64,000 nt of DNA, taken from Gloeobacter kilaueensis JS1. Its GTDB lineage: Bacteria; Cyanobacteriota; Cyanobacteriia; Gloeobacterales; Gloeobacteraceae. How positions within the stretch are numbered: position 1 is the first letter of the stretch; each line of letters starts with the position of its first letter. Positions 1 through 8,269 of this stretch are shown here, in pieces. The position numbers and the translations under genes are program-made. The stretch is from NCBI RefSeq assembly GCF_000484535.1, contig NC_022600.1, forward strand, positions 1,364,001-1,428,000. Direction: 5' to 3'. The notes below the pieces were generated by a model. That model was not told the origin of the DNA. It did no database searches and saw only the letters and a program-made list of their open reading frames with translations.

Positions 1-123
1 ATGCCACAGGTTGGTGCATTTGGGGGCACCGGGCAGTCGCGAGGTGCGAGTGCGGACGGAACGTCGAGGGTTTCGGTGAACAGATGGCTGCATGGTAAAC
101 ACGACTTTCCTGGTAGAGCGTGC

Positions 124-3100
124 CTAGCGTCTGCTTGCGTACTGGTAACCGGTGTAGGTCGGCGAAAGGCTCGACCACGACTGGTTGATCTGCTCTTCGT
201 CGTTGATTCGGATACTGGCGCGGTAGTTGCCGGCGGGCAACGTCGGGTAGCGCCGGTAGGGAACGATATCTTCGTTGAAGACAGATAAGTACTCCGGTGA
301 ATCGACGATCGCATCCACTGCCGCCCCAAGCCCCTTCGTCCCGAGAATCTGGACGTAGGTGCTGATCTCCTGCTGGGAGATCGGGGCACGACCCAAGAAG
401 TGCTTGGTCAGCAGTTCGACGACCTTGGGACTGGGATAAGGCTCAAAGAAACGCTTGCGGTAGTTTTCTGAGCGGCCAAGCCGCCGAACGAACTCGCGCA
501 CCGAAATTTCGTTGTTTTTGAGCTTGGACTCCGCCTCGCTCAGGCGCAAAAAGCCCGGCGGAATACCGGCGAAGACGTCCATCACCTGGCGGTAGATGGC
601 GTTGATCGCCAGATCTTTGTCGGTGCGCGTCGCCTGGGGGGTGACCCGGTAGACGCGCTCCAGCTGGCGGCGGAGGGTACCGACGCCTACCTCGACGGAC
701 TGCCCGCCGCTGCGGCTGGCCACACCCAGCTCAAGATACATCGGCTTGCTCATGTCGAGTTGCAGCTTGCTCGCCTCCAGCTTCTGCAAGCCCGCCTGCA
801 CCAGGGGCATTGCCGCGATGTCCATCTTGGATTTAATCGGCTTGAAGCTGGGCACCACCAGACTGTCGTCCTGGCGGGTGAAGCGGTTGTAAAGCTCGAC
901 GGAGTTGGGATAGTTGGCCGCCGGCAGGGTCGGGAACTGCCAGGAAGGCACCGTGTCTTCACCGAACAGCCGCCCGTACTCCTCGCTATCGACGAGGGCA
1001 CCGACCAGCGCCTTGTAGCCCTGGCGGCCCAATAGCCCGTGGTACTTGATGAGTTCCGCCTGGGTTTTGACTGCCCGGCCCAAAAAGTGCTTGAAGGCAA
1101 ATTCGACGACTTTCGTATTCGGATAGCGGTCGTGGAACTGCCTGCGATAAAGCTCCGATTGGCCCAGCTGGCGCACGAATTCTTTGATCGAGATTTCGCG
1201 GTTGCGCAGGCGGCTTTCGAGGTTGCTGAACTCCTTGCGGATGTAGCTTGCGATGTCCTTGTCAAAGACCTGGACGTAGGTAGCGGTGATCAGCGCGTCG
1301 GTGGAAGCCCGGTCCGTCGCCTCGGACTGCTTGAAGACCTTGCGCTGGCGCTTGAGAGCCGGTACCCCCTGATCGACGTACAGCTCCGGCAACGCTCGGG
1401 TGTTGATCGGTGTGCCGAGGGCCATGACGCTATCCATCAGGCGGCTGTTGTCCTCGCGGGGGCTGATGGCGGCGGGCGTCTTGAGCACTTCTGTCGAGCC
1501 GGAGCGGATCTTGCGCAGGTTGAGCCCCGCCGGGGTGAGGTAGCGCTCGTAAGGGAGCACGTCCTCGCCAAAGGTCTCCTGGTACTCAGCCGAATCGAGG
1601 ATCGCGTCGATGACGCCGTAGAAGCCTTTTTTGGAGGCGATGTCGAAGTAGCGGTTGTTTTCGACCCGGTCGTAGGTGGGCCGGCCCAGCAGCCGCCGAT
1701 GGATGTACTCGATCGACTTGCAGACGTAGAACTTCTCCCAGTAGAGCTTGCGGAAGATCTCGGACTTGGCGAGGGCGCGCACGAACTCCTTGACGTTGAT
1801 CTCGCCGTTTTCGAGCTTGATCTCAGGTACACTCAGCCTCTGGCCGCTGTAGAGCTGGCGGCCAAAAATCTGCTGATAGGCGGCGGTGATCAATGCCTGG
1901 ACGCTGCCCTCGTTGCCGACGACACCGGCATTTTGCACAAGACCCTTCGAGCGTCCCCGGTTGGCCTGGGTGAGCTTGAAGACCTTCGGTCCGAGGGTGG
2001 TGGCTGCCGCTTGTGCTCCGTCGGGGTTGCCCCGCTCGTTGGTGATCGGATTGCCGTTGCGGATCAAGATGCGCTTGACATCTTTACCAATCGGAGCCGG
2101 GCGCTCCTGGGGATTGATCGTCGAACTCTTGAAGATCGCTCCAAATTGAATTTCGAGCGGGTCGTTGCCGGAACCGTAGGGGTGCTGGTTTGGCAGGGGC
2201 TGGGTGTAGTCGGCAAATAAGGTGATGAACTGGGGCACCTTGCGGCGCGGTGCGGCGTAGTTGTAAAGATCGTAGGCCGCCCCCCAGTTCCACGACGGCT
2301 GCGCCTCGACCCCCAGCGACCGCTCGTAGGGCACCGTGTCCTCGCCAAAGATGCGCGTGTACTCTTCGGAGTTAATCAGCGCATCGACGAGGGCGTACAG
2401 GCCGCCGCTCGGAATCGACGACTGGCCGCGCACGTTCGGGCTTGAAATAATCGAAAAGTATTTTTGCACCTCGGCCCGCGACTCGGGAGCCCGGCCTAAA
2501 AAGTGCTTGAAGGCCAGCTCCAGCGCCCGCGAATTGATAAAGGGCGTGTAGAACTGCTGGCGGTACAGTTCGGACTTGCCCAGGCGGCGAATAAATTCGC
2601 GCACCGAAATTTCGCCGTTTTTGACCTTCGATTCGGCGTCAGAGAGCCCCTGGCCGTAGGGCTTGAGGTCGCGCTCAAAGACCTGGCGGTAGGCGGCGCG
2701 CACGACGCGCTCTTTGTCGTCGGCGGAGAGATTGACCTTGGGCCGCCCGTCCGCGCCGTAGATCACGGGCATCTTGAAAGTCGTCAGCGAATCGGCTGAG
2801 AGCTTGTAGATCGCGGGGAGCTTGAGGCCGGGCCGGTCCTCCGAGCTGGGCCGCACGATGTCCGGCGGCGCGTCGGAGCGGTCGTTGTCGAGGGCGCGGA
2901 TGACGACGCTGAAGTAAGAAGACACCAGCTTTGCATCGTCGTCGTCTTTGAAGAGGCTGGAAGCTACCTTGCGCATCTCAAGCAGGGCGACGATCGTGGC
3001 GCTGATCGAGCAGGCTTTTTCGATGATCTCGCGCAGGCCGAGGGTGTTGGCCTCGAGAATATTCGGATCGCCCGCCAGAATCGCGTAGGTCAGATAGCGC

Positions 3101-3603
3101 AAGAACCAGTCCAGATCGCGGATTGATTTTTGCATCCGCTCCGGGCCGTAGCGGGCAATATTGATCGGCTCAAAGTCGGGCGGGACCGCAAAGTCACTCG
3201 CCGCCCGCACCGTGCCGCCGCTGCTGCGGGTCGAGAAGATGGATTTGAGGGCGTCTAAAAAGTTGCCCCGGTCCTCGACGATAGGCTCATTGCCAAATTC
3301 GTCGTTGCCGGGGGTGCGCCGGGCCTGGGCCTTGGCCTGCTGGCGCTCAGAGTAGGCCATCGGGCTGCCGCCGACAAAGATACGGTTGGCAGCGCGCGAG
3401 ACGATCCGCTCGGCGTTTTCGGTCAGCGTCGCCACGATCGCGACCCGGCGCTGGCCGTCCGCGAAGAAGCGATCGAGCTGGGAGACTTCGCCGGAATTTG
3501 GATAACGGTCCTCGGCGTTGATCGTGCTGATCGTCTCGGTCAATACCGTCTTATACAGGCGCGGACGCGCTACTGTGCTGCCACTGGTTCCCCTGATACT
3601 CAT
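124..3603 (-). CDS. apcE: Phycobilisome core-membrane linker ApcE (L-CM), four linker repeats
   Basis: ApcE organises the allophycocyanin cylinders of the phycobilisome core, anchors it to the membrane and passes energy to the photosystems. The 1159-residue protein starts with a phycobiliprotein-like domain (about residues 1-240). Cys198, in the motif KACSISATIV, sits where the phycocyanobilin-binding cysteine is expected. Four linker repeats follow at about 300-425, 570-685, 770-885 and 999-1115, each with a FxRxLGxSExYR-type core and an FLGR motif, joined by long arms. In this family, four repeats usually go with a five-cylinder core. A GGGAG ribosome site lies 7 bases before the ATG. No apcA/apcB/apcC follows within the 123 bases left in the window, so the usual apcEABC cluster is not visible here. 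Confidence 0.97.
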   Translation of the reverse strand: MSIRGTSGSTVARPRLYKTVLTETISTINAEDRYPNSGEVSQLDRFFADGQRRVAIVATLTENAERIVSRAANRIFVGGSPMAYSERQQAKAQARRTPGNDEFGNEPIVEDRGNFLDALKSIFSTRSSGGTVRAASDFAVPPDFEPINIARYGPERMQKSIRDLDWFLRYLTYAILAGDPNILEANTLGLREIIEKACSISATIVALLEMRKVASSLFKDDDDAKLVSSYFSVVIRALDNDRSDAPPDIVRPSSEDRPGLKLPAIYKLSADSLTTFKMPVIYGADGRPKVNLSADDKERVVRAAYRQVFERDLKPYGQGLSDAESKVKNGEISVREFIRRLGKSELYRQQFYTPFINSRALELAFKHFLGRAPESRAEVQKYFSIISSPNVRGQSSIPSGGLYALVDALINSEEYTRIFGEDTVPYERSLGVEAQPSWNWGAAYDLYNYAAPRRKVPQFITLFADYTQPLPNQHPYGSGNDPLEIQFGAIFKSSTINPQERPAPIGKDVKRILIRNGNPITNERGNPDGAQAAATTLGPKVFKLTQANRGRSKGLVQNAGVVGNEGSVQALITAAYQQIFGRQLYSGQRLSVPEIKLENGEINVKEFVRALAKSEIFRKLYWEKFYVCKSIEYIHRRLLGRPTYDRVENNRYFDIASKKGFYGVIDAILDSAEYQETFGEDVLPYERYLTPAGLNLRKIRSGSTEVLKTPAAISPREDNSRLMDSVMALGTPINTRALPELYVDQGVPALKRQRKVFKQSEATDRASTDALITATYVQVFDKDIASYIRKEFSNLESRLRNREISIKEFVRQLGQSELYRRQFHDRYPNTKVVEFAFKHFLGRAVKTQAELIKYHGLLGRQGYKALVGALVDSEEYGRLFGEDTVPSWQFPTLPAANYPNSVELYNRFTRQDDSLVVPSFKPIKSKMDIAAMPLVQAGLQKLEASKLQLDMSKPMYLELGVASRSGGQSVEVGVGTLRRQLERVYRVTPQATRTDKDLAINAIYRQVMDVFAGIPPGFLRLSEAESKLKNNEISVREFVRRLGRSENYRKRFFEPYPSPKVVELLTKHFLGRAPISQQEISTYVQILGTKGLGAAVDAIVDSPEYLSVFNEDIVPYRRYPTLPAGNYRASIRINDEEQINQSWSSLSPTYTGYQYASRR

Positions 3604-3947
3604 GCAGACACTCCCGTAACATTTGACTCAAACCAGAGCAAGATTGCCCGGCGAGTCCAGAACATGTCACCAGGACACGGGAGTCCAGGAGCACAATCGT
3701 CATCGACAACAGACCCCAAGATCGCTCCGCACTGTCCCTGGCCAGAAAACACACCCCTCACCACCGGCAAAATCACCCATCAAGAAACGTTGTTAAAAAA
3801 CATTGCATTTGATGAAGCGCGATTTTGCTCCTTGCAGCTTCGTTTACAAAGAAACCACATCGTCAGGTGGAGATCAACGGCAGCTAAAGATAAGTTTTGT
3901 TGCACCCAAAACGCTACGGTAGTAAGCCCAGAGCCGGTTTCAGGTTC
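3604..3947. promoter_or_regulatory. 344-bp gene-free region upstream of apcE
   Basis: No convincing gene lies here. It separates apcE, transcribed leftward, from a small leftward membrane-protein gene. Because apcE is normally highly expressed, its promoter should be in this stretch. The part at 3780-3900 is AT-richer than its surroundings. I could not assign a convincing -10/-35 pair, so the regulatory role is inferred from position only. Confidence 0.4.
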
Positions 3948-4148
3948 TCAGGCGGCAGGGAGCCAGAAGGCGGCGAGGGTGCCTCCGATGCCAAAGCCGA
4001 GGGCAGCGATCATCAAGTTGGCGTGCCAGTCGATGAGCAGGTCGTCCCGCCACAAAAGCCAGAGGCCGACGAGCAGACTGGCGGCCAGGTGCAGGCTCAC
4101 AGCCGCCAGAAAGCTGCCGCAAAAAAGCCAGTAGACGAGGGTTGCCAT
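3948..4148 (-). CDS. Small two-helix membrane protein, unknown function
   Basis: A 66-residue, very hydrophobic protein. Two membrane segments are evident, at about residues 4-32 and 42-62, separated by a short charged loop (LWRDDLLIDWHAN). The ATG at 4148 has an AAGGGTAA stretch about 10 bases upstream that could act as a ribosome site. I do not recognise the family. It lies between apcE and ybeY and is divergent from ybeY. Composition and membrane pattern favour a real gene, but an open frame of this size in GC-rich DNA could arise by chance. Confidence 0.5.
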   Translation of the reverse strand: MATLVYWLFCGSFLAAVSLHLAASLLVGLWLLWRDDLLIDWHANLMIAALGFGIGGTLAAFWLPAA

Positions 4149-4245
4149 AGCCCAAAATTACCCTTTCGGCGGGTTTTTGCGGAGAGAAAGCTGTCTGGCG
4201 TGTAAAATTTCTTAGTAACAACCGCTAACCGCTCGTTGCAGTGAG

Positions 4246-4743
4246 ATGGCTGTCCTGCCGCTCGTAATGCACTTGAATGTGCAGGCTGTAGTCCCCGACC
4301 CGCTCGGAGAAGCAGTCTGGCAGAGGTGGTTTACCGCCTGGTTGAGCGCCTTGCGTCCGGCGGAGCCGGTGGAGTTGACCTTGCGGTTGGTCGATGACGA
4401 GGAGATTCGGCAGCTCAACGCCTGCTTTCGCGAGCTAGACGCTGTGACCGATGTCCTCGCCTTCGAGGCCGGACCTGTACTGGAGCCGGCGGTGGAGGGG
4501 GAGCCTTTTTATCTTGGTGACATCGTCCTATCTGTGCCCAGGGCGACAGGACAGGCGAACCAGTTCGGTCATGCTATAGAAGCGGAACTGGGCTGGCTGG
4601 CTGTTCACGGTCTGCTGCACCTCCTCGGGTGGGACCACCCGGACGAGGCGGCCTGGCAGGCGATGGTGACCAAGCAGGCAGAGCTACTTAAAGGAGTGAA
4701 CGTCGAGTATGACTGGCCGAGCGTCTACCCAATCGATCGATAA
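4246..4743 (+). CDS. ybeY: Endoribonuclease YbeY, rRNA maturation factor
   Basis: A zinc-dependent single-strand endoribonuclease that takes part in 16S rRNA 3'-end processing and ribosome quality control. The protein has 165 residues, typical for the family. The signature HGLLHLLGWDH at residues 121-131 supplies the three zinc-binding histidines. The preceding TDVLAFE and YLGDIVLS segments are also characteristic. A second possible start is the ATG at codon 8 (4267). Its 3' end overlaps the start of dgkA by 35 bases, so the two are probably co-transcribed; the ybeY-dgkA order is widely conserved. Confidence 0.95.
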   Translation: MAVLPLVMHLNVQAVVPDPLGEAVWQRWFTAWLSALRPAEPVELTLRLVDDEEIRQLNACFRELDAVTDVLAFEAGPVLEPAVEGEPFYLGDIVLSVPRATGQANQFGHAIEAELGWLAVHGLLHLLGWDHPDEAAWQAMVTKQAELLKGVNVEYDWPSVYPIDR

Positions 4744-5152
4744 AGCGGCGTCAAGGCGCTCCTGGCGCATCGCTGAGACCCTTTCTAAGAGTTTCTCCTA
4801 TGCCAGTGCCGGGGTGATCTATGCCACCGCCACCCAGCGCAACTTCCGCATTCACCTGGGCATGGGCACCCTCGCCTTTGTGCTCGGGGCGATGCTGCAC
4901 GTCAGTTTGCTTGAGATGGCCGTGATTGGTCTCGCTGTCGCCCTCGTGCTCGCCTTTGAACTGATTAACACCGCTCTTGAGGCCACCGTCGATCTGATCG
5001 TGGGCGAACAGTACCATCGGCTGGCCGAAATTGCCAAAGATTGCGCCGCTGGGGCGGTGCTGGTGGTCTCCTTTGCCTCGCTGGTGGTCGCCACCTGCAT
5101 TCTGCTGCCGCCGCTTTGGCATCTGCTCGCCGCCAAACTTCTGCTAGTTTGA
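4709..5152 (+). CDS. dgkA: Diacylglycerol/undecaprenol kinase family membrane protein
   Basis: An integral membrane kinase of the DgkA superfamily. In Gram-positive bacteria and cyanobacteria these usually phosphorylate undecaprenol or diacylglycerol to recycle lipid carriers and lipids. The 147-residue protein has an N-terminal amphipathic stretch (SFSYASAGV..ATQRNFRIH), three membrane helices, and the family motif ELINTALEATVDL around residues 90-103, whose acidic residues take part in catalysis. The stretch after it, with AKDCAAGAVL, is also typical. It overlaps ybeY by 35 bases and is 23 bases upstream of ndhS. Substrate choice cannot be told from the sequence. Confidence 0.9.
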   Translation: MTGRASTQSIDKAASRRSWRIAETLSKSFSYASAGVIYATATQRNFRIHLGMGTLAFVLGAMLHVSLLEMAVIGLAVALVLAFELINTALEATVDLIVGEQYHRLAEIAKDCAAGAVLVVSFASLVVATCILLPPLWHLLAAKLLLV

Positions 5153-5175
5153 AGATAAACGTAGGAGAGCAGGCT

Positions 5176-5382
5176 GTGGCCACCGATCTGCGTCCCGGAA
5201 TGCCGGTCAAAGTTGTCAACTCCAAAGATCTGTACTACGGCTTTGAAGGCCAGGTCCAAAAGGTCGTCGATGGCTTCGTGGGGGTCATCTTTGCCGGTGG
5301 CAACTGGCTCAAGCACGTGCGCTTCCGGCCCTCCGATCTCGAAGTTGTCGAAGCGCGGGGCAAAAAGCGCGGCAAAAAGTAA
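5176..5382 (+). CDS. ndhS: NAD(P)H dehydrogenase-like complex subunit NdhS
   Basis: NdhS is a small SH3-like subunit of the photosynthetic NDH-1 complex. It forms part of the ferredoxin docking site, so it supports ferredoxin-driven cyclic electron flow. The 68-residue protein carries the family core YYGFEGQVQKVVDG and FAGGNWLKHVRFR, then a basic tail (KKRGKK). I chose GTG 5176 because TAGGAG lies 8 bases upstream and this start gives the expected length; a longer open frame continues upstream into dgkA. It sits directly after dgkA on the same strand. Confidence 0.85.
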   Translation: MATDLRPGMPVKVVNSKDLYYGFEGQVQKVVDGFVGVIFAGGNWLKHVRFRPSDLEVVEARGKKRGKK

Positions 5383-5433
5383 GTTCAAAGAGCCGATCCG
5401 GGTACTTTACTTTCAAGCGCAACCATCGTACCC

Positions 5434-5802
5434 GTGGACATTCTCAAAACTTCGCCGGCGGACGAGCTGGCCATTTATCTGTCCTGCTATCCGCCGGCCC
5501 GTCGCCCCTACCTGCCGGCGGCCCTGCAACTGTATCGCAGCGGCAATCTTGCTGGAGAGCGGCCCATCGAGGGGGCAGAAGCGATCACTTTTGTGGCCCG
5601 CTGGCCCATCAGCGCCCATCCAACCGACCGCATCTGCTGCCAGATCGACTTTATGGACGGTAGCCGGAGGTGGCACTACGCACTGGAACTCACCAACTGC
5701 GAGTGGGTAGGCTACCTGATCGAACTTCTCGCTGCCCGCAGCGACGCGCCACCAGCCCTGCCGGGTGCGTTCTACCGCCGTCTTCTGCACAGGCAGTCCT
5801 AG
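5434..5802 (+). CDS. Conserved-looking hypothetical protein, 122 aa
   Basis: A soluble 122-residue protein beginning at GTG 5434, 51 bases after ndhS and on the same strand. It contains ELAIYLSCYPPARRPYLPA near the N-terminus and a segment rich in aromatic residues and cysteine further on (DRICCQIDFMDGSRRWHYA). No signal peptide or membrane segment is visible. I do not recognise the family. The stop codon overlaps the end of the convergent permease gene by four bases. Codon use matches the neighbours, which supports a real gene, possibly the last member of the ybeY-dgkA-ndhS unit. Confidence 0.6.
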   Translation: MDILKTSPADELAIYLSCYPPARRPYLPAALQLYRSGNLAGERPIEGAEAITFVARWPISAHPTDRICCQIDFMDGSRRWHYALELTNCEWVGYLIELLAARSDAPPALPGAFYRRLLHRQS

Positions 5803-6896
5803 ACTTTCTCCGGCACGTTCTCGCCTAAAAGCCCGCTCGGACGCAAGAGCAGAACCCCCACCAGCACGATGAAGGCAAAGACATCCTTCCATTCGCTGGA
5901 GATATAGCCCGAACCCAGCGATTCGAGCAGCCCGAGCAACAGACCCCCCAGCATTGCGCCGGGAATGTTGCCGATGCCCCCCAGTACGGCGGCGGTAAAC
6001 GCCTTGAGGCCCGCCTGAAAGCCGATAAAAAAGTTGATCGATTTAAAGAAGACCACAAACAGCACCCCGGCCACCGCCGCCAGCGACGAGCCAAGCACAA
6101 AGACGATCACGACGATCGCCCGCGTGTCGATGCCCATCAATTGAGCCGCTTCCATATCCTGGGCGGTGGCGCGCATCGCCTTGCCAAGCCGCGTCCTCTG
6201 CACCAGCCAGGTCAGAATCGCCATCGCCGTCACACTGACGCCCATCGTCAAAAGCTGGGGCAGGGTAAGCTGCACCCCGGCGAAGGCCACGCTCCAGGAA
6301 GGCAAAATTGTATCGGGCGGCACGCGGTCGCGGCTACCGACGATGAGCCGCATCGCGTTCTGCAGCAGGATCGATGCGCCCAGAGCCGTAATGAGAAGCG
6401 ACAGGCGCGGTGTCTTGCGCGGCGGGCTGTTGCGGCTCAAGTAAGCGAATAGGCCCCAGCAGGCCGCCGCCGCCCCCGCCCCAACGAGCGGTCCCAGTGC
6501 CCAATCGAGCAGGCTCGCTCCGCCATGAATGAGGTGATACAGCCACCAGATGCCGCTGCCGACGGCGGCGATAATTGCCAGCTCCAGCTTCTGCAGCGGT
6601 TTTGCTTCGCTCAACAGGGGCCGGTAGGCGAGCCGCTCCAGGCCCATACCCAGCAAAGAACAGACCGCCATCGCCGCCACAAGGGCGATCACAAGCAGGA
6701 GCCACCAGGGCAAGCCGATACTGCCCAGCGTAAAGAACACCCCCAGCGCCACGAAGGCTCCGACCATGAACACCTCGCCGTGGGCGAAGTTGATCAGCTC
6801 CAGAATGCCGTAGACCATCGTGTAGCCCAGGGCAATCAGGGCGTAGACGCTGCCCAGGGTAATGCCGTTGACCAGTTGCTGAATCAGTTCCTGCAA
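5799..6896 (-). CDS. livH: Branched-chain amino acid ABC transporter permease, LivH type
   Basis: An inner-membrane permease of the HAAT family of ABC importers (branched-chain amino acids; related UrtB proteins move urea). The start MQELIQQLVNGITLGSVYAL followed by ALGYTMVYGILELINFAHGE is diagnostic. The C-terminal half shows the usual GIDTRAIVVIVFVLGSSLAAVAG and GGIGNIPGAMLGG motifs. At 365 residues it is longer than the common 290-300; the extra length is a hydrophobic insertion at about residues 100-160. No binding protein, second permease or ATPase gene is adjacent, so its partners must be encoded elsewhere. Substrate is unproven. Confidence 0.9.
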   Translation of the reverse strand: MQELIQQLVNGITLGSVYALIALGYTMVYGILELINFAHGEVFMVGAFVALGVFFTLGSIGLPWWLLLVIALVAAMAVCSLLGMGLERLAYRPLLSEAKPLQKLELAIIAAVGSGIWWLYHLIHGGASLLDWALGPLVGAGAAAACWGLFAYLSRNSPPRKTPRLSLLITALGASILLQNAMRLIVGSRDRVPPDTILPSWSVAFAGVQLTLPQLLTMGVSVTAMAILTWLVQRTRLGKAMRATAQDMEAAQLMGIDTRAIVVIVFVLGSSLAAVAGVLFVVFFKSINFFIGFQAGLKAFTAAVLGGIGNIPGAMLGGLLLGLLESLGSGYISSEWKDVFAFIVLVGVLLLRPSGLLGENVPEKV

Positions 6897-6993
6897 GAGA
6901 ATGCCTCACACTGGCGATATTTCAGACAAAGCGTAGCACCCTGTTTCCGGAACCGGGCGGCTCGAAATCGTTTATCATAGAGACTGCTTTGGC

Positions 6994-7067
6994 GGACGCG
7001 TAGCTCAGCTGGCTAGAGCGCCACGTTGACATCGTGGAGGTCGGGGGTTCGAGCCCCTCCGCGTCCA
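6994..7067 (+). tRNA. tRNA-Val (anticodon GAC)
   Basis: A complete cloverleaf can be drawn. The acceptor stem is GGACGCG/CGCGTCC with discriminator A, the D arm is GCTC...GAGC, the anticodon stem is CCACG/CGTGG around the loop TTGACAT, giving anticodon GAC (valine), and the T arm is GGGGG-TTCGAGC-CCCTC. The terminal CCA is not encoded. A decayed integrase gene starts about 160 bases downstream, so this tRNA is probably the attachment site of a former integrative element. Confidence 0.95.
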
Positions 7068-7075
7068 TCGCCCCC

Positions 7076-7099
7076 AAGCCCGCTTCACAGGCGGGTTTT
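7076..7099 (+). terminator. Probable intrinsic terminator of tRNA-Val
   Basis: CCCGC and GCGGG pair around a seven-base loop (TTCACAG) and are followed by TTTT. The hairpin starts about 10 bases after the tRNA 3' end. The stem is short but well placed. Confidence 0.6.
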
Positions 7100-7168
7100 G
7101 CTGTTTGTGAGAATAGTAGCTCCGTGGCGCAACACAGAGCACCTGTCCTCAAATACGCACATATTGAG

Positions 7169-7219
7169 ACGTATTTGAACGTATTCGCACGTATTTTGGG
7201 TACGATTTGGGTACGAAAT
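7169..7219. repeat. Phased ACGTATT and GGGTACGA repeats between tRNA-Val and the integrase remnant
   Basis: ACGTATT occurs at 7169, 7179 and 7189, a spacing of exactly 10 bases, or one helical turn. It is followed immediately by two copies of GGGTACGA (from 7198 and 7209, spaced 11 bases). The array lies just before the integrase remnant. Possible roles are integrase arm-type binding sites, an attachment core or an operator; none can be decided from sequence. Confidence 0.55.
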
Positions 7220-7230
7220 CGACTCCCACG

Positions 7231-7629
7231 ATGGGCAAATCCGGTAAAGGGACTGTGGTTATCGAAGTGGCAAACGGTCGCCTTAGACTGCGCTGGAGAG
7301 TGGCTGGCGAGCGCTACGCGACGGCTCTGGGACTTGCCGAAGGTGTGGTTAATCGCAAGGTGGCCCAGATGAAAGCAAAGCAGATAGAAGGCGATATCGC
7401 CACCTGGGAGTGGGGGATGCAACCGCACTGGCGCATTGTCGAACTCAATGTCTGGGCAGAGCTGCCGGGCTGGGTGAAGGTGCCTCCCAAGCAGTGCCCC
7501 CGTCCCTTTACTGAAGAAGAGATGGTCCTCATCCCGCAGGTAGCACTCTACTGCTGGCCGTTCTGCTCGCCTCGCTGCTGGAGGATGTCGAGTATCCGCC
7601 GGTTCTCTGTCTGCAATCCCCGGATGTAA
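7231..7629 (+). pseudogene. Tyrosine-type integrase, N-terminal remnant
   Basis: The first ~100 residues resemble the N-terminal arm-binding and core-binding part of phage/cyanobacterial integrases: GKGTVVIEVANGRLRLRW (DNA-binding arm), then a helical stretch, ending in CPRPFTEEEMVLI, which matches the usual RPFT-x-EE entry to the catalytic domain. After about 7540 the frame becomes meaningless because it runs into the opposite-strand coiled-coil gene. The whole catalytic domain (R-H-R-Y residues) is therefore missing. Truncated integrase next to a tRNA is the classical scar of an integrated element. Confidence 0.7.
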
Positions 7630-7973
7630 CCGGAGTTCTCATCGACTCGGGCGGCTACCACGTCGATGCGCCCGATGATGTCGTCGGCCACATCGACCAG
7701 ATTGGTGATAGCGCTCACGGCCATATTGTTGGCCTCAGCTACTTGAACTGTTAGATCCGCGATGGCTAAGGCGTTGGCATCGGTGCGGGCTGCTAAAGCC
7801 TCGATGGCTCGACTGTTGGCCTCTGTCTGCTCAGTCAGTCGGTCAATGCGCCTGTCGGTCGCCGCCTGCTGCCGGATGAGCACTTCGAGGGCGGCCTCAA
7901 TGCGATCGAGCCTGCTGCCCTCCCCAGAATCTCTCTGTTGGCCTGCCCCCTCAAGGGGGTTGCCGGTGGTCAT
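7548..7973 (-). CDS. Coiled-coil protein of a small integrated element
   Basis: A 141-residue protein starting at the ATG at 7973. A longer frame reaches 8033, but the chosen ATG overlaps the stop of the upstream ribbon-helix-helix gene by ATGA, a typical translational coupling. Apart from a disordered start, the sequence is one long heptad-type helix (LDRIEAALEVLIRQQ, IDRLTEQTEANSRAIEALAAR, VAARVDENSGYIRGL). It has no membrane segment. Similar helical proteins are common on cyanobacterial plasmids and integrative elements, but I cannot assign a function. The pair probably forms one operon that survived the loss of the integrase. Confidence 0.65.
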   Translation of the reverse strand: MTTGNPLEGAGQQRDSGEGSRLDRIEAALEVLIRQQAATDRRIDRLTEQTEANSRAIEALAARTDANALAIADLTVQVAEANNMAVSAITNLVDVADDIIGRIDVVAARVDENSGYIRGLQTENRRILDILQQRGEQNGQQ

Positions 7974-8173
7974 CCCTGCTCCTCGTTTCCTGCGATTTCT
8001 AGTTGCTCGGTGCTCAGGCACTCGGAACGACACAGGCGCTCCAGCACTTCAGAGCGAGTAATGCCTAAAGCCTCTGCAACCGCGTCGATGCGCCGGGTGG
8101 CGGTGGGTGTCAACATCACGCGCTGCTTTGACTCGCCCCACTTCCCAGCAGGGGCAAGCCTGTCCCTGGGCAT
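7970..8173 (-). CDS. Small ribbon-helix-helix (CopG-like) DNA-binding protein
   Basis: A 67-residue protein. The stretch KQRVMLTPTATRRIDAVAEALG followed by ITRSEVLERLCR fits a beta strand plus two helices, the arrangement of ribbon-helix-helix repressors such as CopG or antitoxins. It overlaps the downstream coiled-coil gene by four bases (ATGA). No toxin-like partner is evident unless the coiled-coil protein acts as one. The likely role is autoregulation of the two-gene unit; this is inference from fold only. Confidence 0.6.
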   Translation of the reverse strand: MPRDRLAPAGKWGESKQRVMLTPTATRRIDAVAEALGITRSEVLERLCRSECLSTEQLEIAGNEEQG

Positions 8174-8269
8174 CGCTACGACCCTATGCGCATCTACACA
8201 CTAACTCTACATGAACCATGGCATGTGGACATATGGCGACTTAATCGTATGCACACGTGCGCACTACTT

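Noticed and set aside
1039-2220. Plus-strand open frame of 393 codons opposite apcE
   Set aside because: Antisense to apcE, no ribosome site and no recognisable domain.
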